This document shows, one piece after another, positions 31,094-34,663 of a DNA stretch of 34,663 nt. The stretch covers positions 1 to 34,663 of the forward strand of contig JAFDHL010000005.1 of assembly GCA_019308785.1 (NCBI GenBank), written 5' to 3'. The notes below the pieces were generated by a model that saw only the letters and a list, made by a program, of their open reading frames with translations, searched no databases and was not told where the DNA came from. A program made the position numbers and the translations under genes. Position 1 is the stretch's first letter. Each line of letters begins with the position of its first letter. Origin of the DNA: Deltaproteobacteria bacterium. GTDB taxonomy: Bacteria; Desulfobacterota; DSM-4660; Desulfatiglandales; Desulfatiglandaceae.

Positions 31094-31693
31094 TTGGCAA
31101 TTTCTACTTCGATAATAAAAGAGTTGAGAGAAAAGACCGGCGTCGGCATCATGGACTGTAAAACAGCCCTTAATGAGTGTAATGGAGATATCGGCAAGGC
31201 CATTGACCATTTGAGAAAGAAAGGAATCGCCACGGCCAAAAAGCGTGGCGGCCGTGTTACTTCTCAAGGCCAAGTGCAGTCTTATATACATGCCGGCGGT
31301 AAGATCGGGGTCCTTGTGGAGATAAATTGTGAAACCGACTTTACCGGCAAGGTCGAAGATTTTACAAATATGGTAAAAGACATAGCAATGCAGATCGCTG
31401 CAACCAGTCCCGTGGCCATTGACCGGCCAAGAGTACCTGAAGATATCGTGGAAAAAGAGAAGGATATTTATGCTACCCAGGTAAGAGACTCCGGGAAACC
31501 TGAAAATATAATTGAAAAAATTGTTGAAGGAAAGCTCAAGAAGTTTTTTTCTGAGGCCTGTCTTCTGGAACAGCCATTTGTGAAGAACCCGGACATCACG
31601 GTGCAAGATCTGTTAAACGAGATGATGGCCAAGACAGGAGAAAATATCGTAATCAGACGATTTGTCCGGTTTCAACTCGGGGAATCCGATTAG
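31094..31693 (+). CDS. tsf: Elongation factor Ts
   Basis: The nucleotide-exchange factor for EF-Tu, in a 199-residue short form like that of Thermus and many Desulfobacterota, lacking part of the second core subdomain of the E. coli protein. Seen: IIKELREKTGVGIMDCKTALNECNGDIGKAIDHLRKKG (about 7-44), the TDFV-like NCETDFTGKVEDF (about 78-90) that contacts EF-Tu, and GKLKKFFSEACLLEQPFVKN (about 145-164). The start is TTG at 31094 (MAISTSIIKELR), with GGAGG 8 nt upstream; no ATG or GTG fits. 63 nt from rpsB. Confidence 0.97.
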   Translation: MAISTSIIKELREKTGVGIMDCKTALNECNGDIGKAIDHLRKKGIATAKKRGGRVTSQGQVQSYIHAGGKIGVLVEINCETDFTGKVEDFTNMVKDIAMQIAATSPVAIDRPRVPEDIVEKEKDIYATQVRDSGKPENIIEKIVEGKLKKFFSEACLLEQPFVKNPDITVQDLLNEMMAKTGENIVIRRFVRFQLGESD

Positions 31694-31722
31694 CCCCACT
31701 TTGCTCCACAAAAGTAAGTAGG

Positions 31723-31810
31723 GTGACTACTCACGTAGTAAGGCTGAAGGTATTTAGCCTGAAGACTGAAGGGGAAAGAGAACCGAAAGAGTTCTTTTCA
31801 GGGATAAAGC
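31723..31810 (+). repeat. Dispersed ~88-nt repeat, copy 1 (GACTAC-GTAGT hairpin unit)
   Basis: It starts with the hairpin GTGACTACTCACGTAGT, then AAGGCTGAAGG and further 7-nt-like steps (CTGAAGA, CTGAAGG), and ends GGGATAAAGCAG. It is immediately followed by copy 2 at 31815; other copies lie at 32859 and (inverse, hairpin only) 19169. Confidence 0.8.
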
Positions 31811-31814
31811 AGTT

Positions 31815-32005
31815 GTGACTACTCACGTAGTCAGGCTGAAGGTGTTTAGACTGAAGGCTGAAGGGAAAAGAGAACTGAAATTTTTTTAGGGATAAAGCAG
31901 TTACAAGCAGTTATAGTAAAATATGAGCCCCATGTGTAACACGTTCAGCCCTTTACTAATCCCGCGTTCCGCGGGACCTTCGGCCTAAATAACCTGAGTA
32001 ATTAC
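31815..32005 (+). repeat. ~190-nt intergenic direct repeat, copy A (before pyrH)
   Basis: It begins with the GTGACTACTCACGTAGTC hairpin unit and ends CCTGAGTAATTAC. It includes the strong hairpin CCCGCG, 3-nt loop, CGCGGG, then ACCTTCGGCC, at about 31961-31985. It is repeated with few changes at 32859-33084 before frr, so pyrH is bracketed. After it, GCAGCAG and GCAGTAA (32006-32019) repeat the heptad words seen at 24799. This fills the 358-nt gap between tsf and pyrH; no gene seen. Confidence 0.88.
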
Positions 32006-32051
32006 GCAGCAGGCAGTAAACATCCGATGACTATCAACCTGGAGTCTGTGG

Positions 32052-32774
32052 ATGACCGAGAATAAACCGCATTTCAAGCGAATCCTGCTCAAATTGAGCG
32101 GGGAGGCCCTCATGGGGGATCAGGGTTTTGGGATCGATCCCGCTATGCTTGACAATGTGGCCTCCGAAATTTCTTCCGTCCATAAGCTTGGTGTGCAAGT
32201 GGCGATTGTGATCGGGGGCGGGAATATTTTCAGGGGCCTTCAGTCTGCTGCTTACGGGGTAGGACGTGTCTCAGCTGACCATATGGGCATGCTGGCAACA
32301 ATTATTAACGCCCTTGCGTTAGGTGAAGTCTTACAGCGTATCGGGTCCGAAACAAGAATCATGACCGCGATCGATATGATCAAGATTGCCGAACCCTATA
32401 TTAGAGAGCGAGCCACCAGCCATCTTTCCAAAAATCGTATTGTCCTTTTTGGCGCAGGAACCGGTAATCCGTATTTCACTACTGATACTGCCGCGGCTCT
32501 CAGGGCTATAGAAATCGAGGCGGATGTCCTTTTAAAAGCGACAAGGGTGGATGGGGTTTATAATGCTGATCCTGAATTAGACCCTTCCGCAAAACGATTT
32601 TCTGAGCTGACATACCGTGAGGTGCTCAAAAGGAATTTAAAGGTCATGGACCTTACGAGTGTGTCCTTGGCAATGGGCCAAAAATTGCCTATTATTGTCT
32701 TCAATCAAAAGAAAAAAGGCAATATCATGAAAGTCATATCCGGACAAAAGATAGGGACGTTAATTACGGGGTAG
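32052..32774 (+). CDS. pyrH: UMP kinase
   Basis: A hexameric bacterial UMP kinase of the amino-acid-kinase fold that phosphorylates UMP to UDP for pyrimidine nucleotide synthesis. It is 240 residues, normal length. Seen: [14 protein letters not shown] (9-22), [13 protein letters not shown] (about 50-62), [16 protein letters not shown] (about 75-90), [17 protein letters not shown] (about 135-151) and [21 protein letters not shown] (about 163-183). CTGGAG precedes the ATG. The gene lies between two copies of a long direct repeat, each with a GC hairpin 40-60 nt before the following start codon, which may affect expression within the operon. Confidence 0.98.
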   Translation: MTENKPHFKRILLKLSGEALMGDQGFGIDPAMLDNVASEISSVHKLGVQVAIVIGGGNIFRGLQSAAYGVGRVSADHMGMLATIINALALGEVLQRIGSETRIMTAIDMIKIAEPYIRERATSHLSKNRIVLFGAGTGNPYFTTDTAAALRAIEIEADVLLKATRVDGVYNADPELDPSAKRFSELTYREVLKRNLKVMDLTSVSLAMGQKLPIIVFNQKKKGNIMKVISGQKIGTLITG

Positions 32775-32813
32775 GCATTCAGCATCCAGAAATTAGACGT
32801 CAGCCTCGGGCTG

Positions 32814-32841
32814 GCTGAACGCTGACAGCTGATAGCTGAAG
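32814..32841. repeat. Heptad tandem repeat (GCTGAAC vocabulary)
   Basis: Four exact 7-nt steps: GCTGAAC, GCTGACA, GCTGATA, GCTGAAG. It lies between pyrH and repeat copy B. Confidence 0.75.
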
Positions 32842-32858
32842 GCTTTCATCATTAGGAA

Positions 32859-33084
32859 GTGACTGCTCACGTAATCAGACTAAAGGTGTTTAGACTGAAG
32901 ACTGTCCACCCTCCGTAGCAAAGCTACTGCGGAGGACGGGAAGGGAAAAGAGAACTAAATATTTTTTCCAGGGATAAAGCAGTTACAATAATACAATAAC
33001 CAGGAGCCCCATGTGTGCCACGTTCAGCCATTTGCTAATCCCGCGTTCCGCGGGACCTTCGGCCTAAATAACCTGAGTAATTAC
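32859..33084 (+). repeat. ~190-nt intergenic direct repeat, copy B (before frr), with 36-nt insert
   Basis: It matches copy A from the GTGACTGCTCACGTAATC hairpin to CCTGAGTAATTAC. It carries an extra ~36 nt near 32906-32942, itself a palindrome (CCTCCGTAGC and GCTACTGCGGAGG arms), as if a small hairpin element had been inserted into the older repeat. Its right end is 15 nt before the frr start. No gene in 32775-33099. Confidence 0.88.
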
Positions 33085-33099
33085 ATTAGGAGAAAAATC

Positions 33100-33657
33100 A
33101 TGAAGGATGAAATCCTTTCCGAACTACGTGAGAATATGATCAAGACCGGTGAGGCCCTCAAAAAGGAATTTATGAGGATTAGGACCGGTCGAGCTTCCAC
33201 GGCATTACTGGAGGGCATCAAGGTCGATTGTTATGATACTCAAATGCCACTCGAACAGGTCGCCTCAATCTCTGTGCCCGAAAGCCGCCTCATCACCATT
33301 CAGCCATGGGATCAATCCATAATAGGCAACATAGAAAAGTGCATCCTGAAATCCGAACTGGGTTTGACTCCCATGAATGATGGCAAGATCATCAGGATAT
33401 CTATTCCTCCACTGACCGAAGAAAGGCGGAAAGAGCTGGCCAAATTGGCAAAAAAAATGGCTGAGGACAGCAAAATTGCCATCCGTAACCATAGACGGGA
33501 AGCAAATGAAATGTTCAAGGAGTTGAAAACCGAAAAAGAGATCTCAGAAGATGAGTTTCATATGTGTCATGACGATGTGCAAAAAATAACAGATGAATTC
33601 ATTAAAAAAATAGAGGAAATCACTGCCCAAAAGGAAAAAGAGATCATTGAATTCTAA
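33100..33657 (+). CDS. frr: Ribosome recycling factor
   Basis: Splits post-termination ribosomes together with EF-G. It is 185 residues, normal length. The ATG at 33100 follows TTAGGAGAAAAATC; an in-frame ATG at 33013 lies inside the upstream repeat and was rejected. Seen: EFMRIRTGRASTALLEGIKVDCYDTQMPLEQVASISVPESRLITIQPWD (about 24-72), GKIIRISIPPLTEERRKELAKLAKKMAEDSKIAIRNHRREANE (about 92-134) and a C-terminal helix with DDVQKITDEFIKKIEE. Fourth gene of the rpsB operon. Confidence 0.98.
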   Translation: MKDEILSELRENMIKTGEALKKEFMRIRTGRASTALLEGIKVDCYDTQMPLEQVASISVPESRLITIQPWDQSIIGNIEKCILKSELGLTPMNDGKIIRISIPPLTEERRKELAKLAKKMAEDSKIAIRNHRREANEMFKELKTEKEISEDEFHMCHDDVQKITDEFIKKIEEITAQKEKEIIEF

Positions 33658-33706
33658 AATCGCTCAGCCAACCATCTCAACAGGCCAACCTAACATATCT
33701 TAAACA

Positions 33707-34444
33707 ATGTCCAATATTGATCCTAAAAAATTACCGAAACATGTGGCCATAATTATGGATGGCAATGGCAGATGGGCCAAAGAGAGGGGTATGACACGTG
33801 TTATGGGACATCAACAGGGAGCAGAAGCGGTAAGGACAATTGTCAGAACCAGCCGCGAAATCGGAATTCAATGGCTAACGCTTTATGCATTCTCAGAAGA
33901 AAACTGGAAAAGACCAAAAAATGAAATTTTGGCCCTGATGAAGCTCCTGAAGCACTTTCTCAAAAGCGAGCTGAAGGAGATGCAGGAAAATGGAATACAG
34001 CTCCGAACCATCGGAAGAACTGACAAACTCCCCAAAGACACAAGGAAAGTCCTCCTTGACACAATAGGGAAAACCGCTTCTAACCAGAATATGGTTCTGA
34101 CACTGGCCCTTAGTTACGGCGGCAGACAGGAGTTGCTGGATACAATCCAAAAAATAACCAGAAAGGTTGAAAACGGAATCATAACTTCTATTGACATCTC
34201 AGAGAAACTGGTTTCAGACTTCCTTTACACGTCAGATATGCCTGACCCTGACTTGCTCATCAGAACAAGCGGCGAATATCGGATCAGTAATTTTCTTCTG
34301 TGGCAGATCGCATATAGTGAAATCTATGTCACGAACACCCTGTGGCCTGATTTTGACAAAAACGAATACCTTGCGGCCATCCTGGATTTTCAAAGAAGGG
34401 AAAGAAGATTCGGAGCCGCCAACAGTAAAGGAGTAGGGAGTTAG
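33707..34444 (+). CDS. uppS: Isoprenyl transferase (undecaprenyl diphosphate synthase)
   Basis: A cis-prenyltransferase that makes the undecaprenyl diphosphate carrier for peptidoglycan and other envelope polymers. It is 245 residues. Seen: HVAIIMDGNGRWAKERGM (12-29) with the catalytic/metal Asp18, YAFSEENWKRP (about 64-74), LTLALSYGGRQEL (about 131-143), and DLLIRTSGEYRISNFLLWQIAYSEIYVTNTLWPDF (about 182-216), which holds the substrate-binding RTSGExR-x-S motif. The start ATG has no good ribosome binding site; 49 nt separate it from frr. The usual next genes (cdsA, dxr) are not visible on this strand before the window ends. Confidence 0.97.
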   Translation: MSNIDPKKLPKHVAIIMDGNGRWAKERGMTRVMGHQQGAEAVRTIVRTSREIGIQWLTLYAFSEENWKRPKNEILALMKLLKHFLKSELKEMQENGIQLRTIGRTDKLPKDTRKVLLDTIGKTASNQNMVLTLALSYGGRQELLDTIQKITRKVENGIITSIDISEKLVSDFLYTSDMPDPDLLIRTSGEYRISNFLLWQIAYSEIYVTNTLWPDFDKNEYLAAILDFQRRERRFGAANSKGVGS

Positions 34445-34514
34445 GATTAGGAAAACTATTCGCATGAGATATGAATCCATCCAATTCCCATATATGGATT
34501 CTTAAGTCTGGCGC

Positions 34515-34663
34515 CTAAAAACCCGGACCGATCTTGCCAAACCGAAGGTCATGGGACTCTTTTTTCAGAATCGACTCGGCCAGAGCGCTGGACTTGGCAA
34601 TCCTGCAAACCAAGGCGGGCGGCGGGCTGCCCGGGTTTAGGCCATATCCTGTGTCCTGGGCGT
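34515..34663 (-). CDS. Partial open frame at right edge, unrecognised
   Basis: An open frame of 48 codons runs from the window edge to a TAG at 34517-34515, ending IAKSSALAESILKKESHDLRFGKIGPGF. The composition looks protein-like, but I cannot name a family, and the start lies outside the window. It would converge on uppS. Low confidence. Confidence 0.3.
   Translation of the reverse strand, partial: AQDTGYGLNPGSPPPALVCRIAKSSALAESILKKESHDLRFGKIGPGF

Noticed and set aside
30283-31239. 318-codon minus-strand open frame opposite rpsB
   Set aside because: It is a shadow of rpsB and the start of tsf, with no homology features or ribosome binding site.
33013-33099. Upstream in-frame extension of frr
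   Set aside because: The extra 29 codons lie inside the long intergenic repeat. The ATG at 33100 has a good ribosome binding site and matches the family N-terminus.
1-34663. tRNA or rRNA genes
   Set aside because: No cloverleaf, GGTTCGAATCC-like T-loop or rRNA core sequence was recognised on either strand.

Overview
The window looks like the chromosome of a Gram-negative, probably anaerobic bacterium of the former Deltaproteobacteria (Desulfobacterota). The evidence is the rpsB-tsf-pyrH-frr-uppS order, an RND efflux system with a lipoprotein adaptor, a Liv-type ABC cluster interleaved with acyl-CoA ligases, a phasin/ABC1-kinase pair, and dispersed repeats of the 'CGTCATTGCGAG' and 'CCGGCGAAAGCCGG' kinds. 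This assignment is by gene content only; no rRNA gene is present.

Layout. (1) 168-1104, minus: an AbiEii-like nucleotidyltransferase toxin and a small partner. (2) 1243-9426, plus: two transcription units, each opened by a near-identical TetR gene with a similar promoter and operator-like site. The first carries an RND adaptor and RND pump. The second carries an unusual three-part protein (membrane domain + HD phosphohydrolase + radical SAM). (3) 9638-15811, plus: helical, LEA-like and phasin-like proteins, an ABC1/UbiB-type kinase, a YitT membrane protein and a patatin-like lipase. (4) 16085-28019, minus: a 12-kb cluster encoding a complete branched-chain-amino-acid-type ABC transporter (livG, livH, livM, livF, two paralogous binding proteins), two AMP-forming acyl-CoA ligases and a LEA2-like lipoprotein. 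It reads as uptake of a small carboxylate or amino-acid-like compound coupled to CoA activation, but the substrate cannot be told from sequence. Two four-helix-bundle (23S rRNA intervening-sequence-protein family) genes sit in the gaps on either side of livH. (5) 28402-30035, minus: a dGTPase-like gene broken by a deletion/frameshift, preceded by a small gene and an attenuator-like leader. (6) 30170-34444, plus: rpsB, tsf, pyrH, frr, uppS, with a duplicated ~190-nt intergenic repeat before pyrH and frr. (7) The right end has one unrecognised partial reading frame.

The most unusual signal is between the genes. At least ten intergenic stretches consist of degenerate tandem repeats with strict 7-, 8- or 10-nt periods, each with its own 'vocabulary'. 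They fill most non-trivial gaps of the liv cluster, can pair into stems, bracket both four-helix-bundle genes, and in one case run into the 3' end of a ligase gene. Other points worth attention are the TM4 acidic residues missing from the RND pump (Ser-Asn), the three-domain radical SAM fusion, the shared TetR operators, the apparent microhomology deletion in the dGTPase gene, and the attenuator-like leader.
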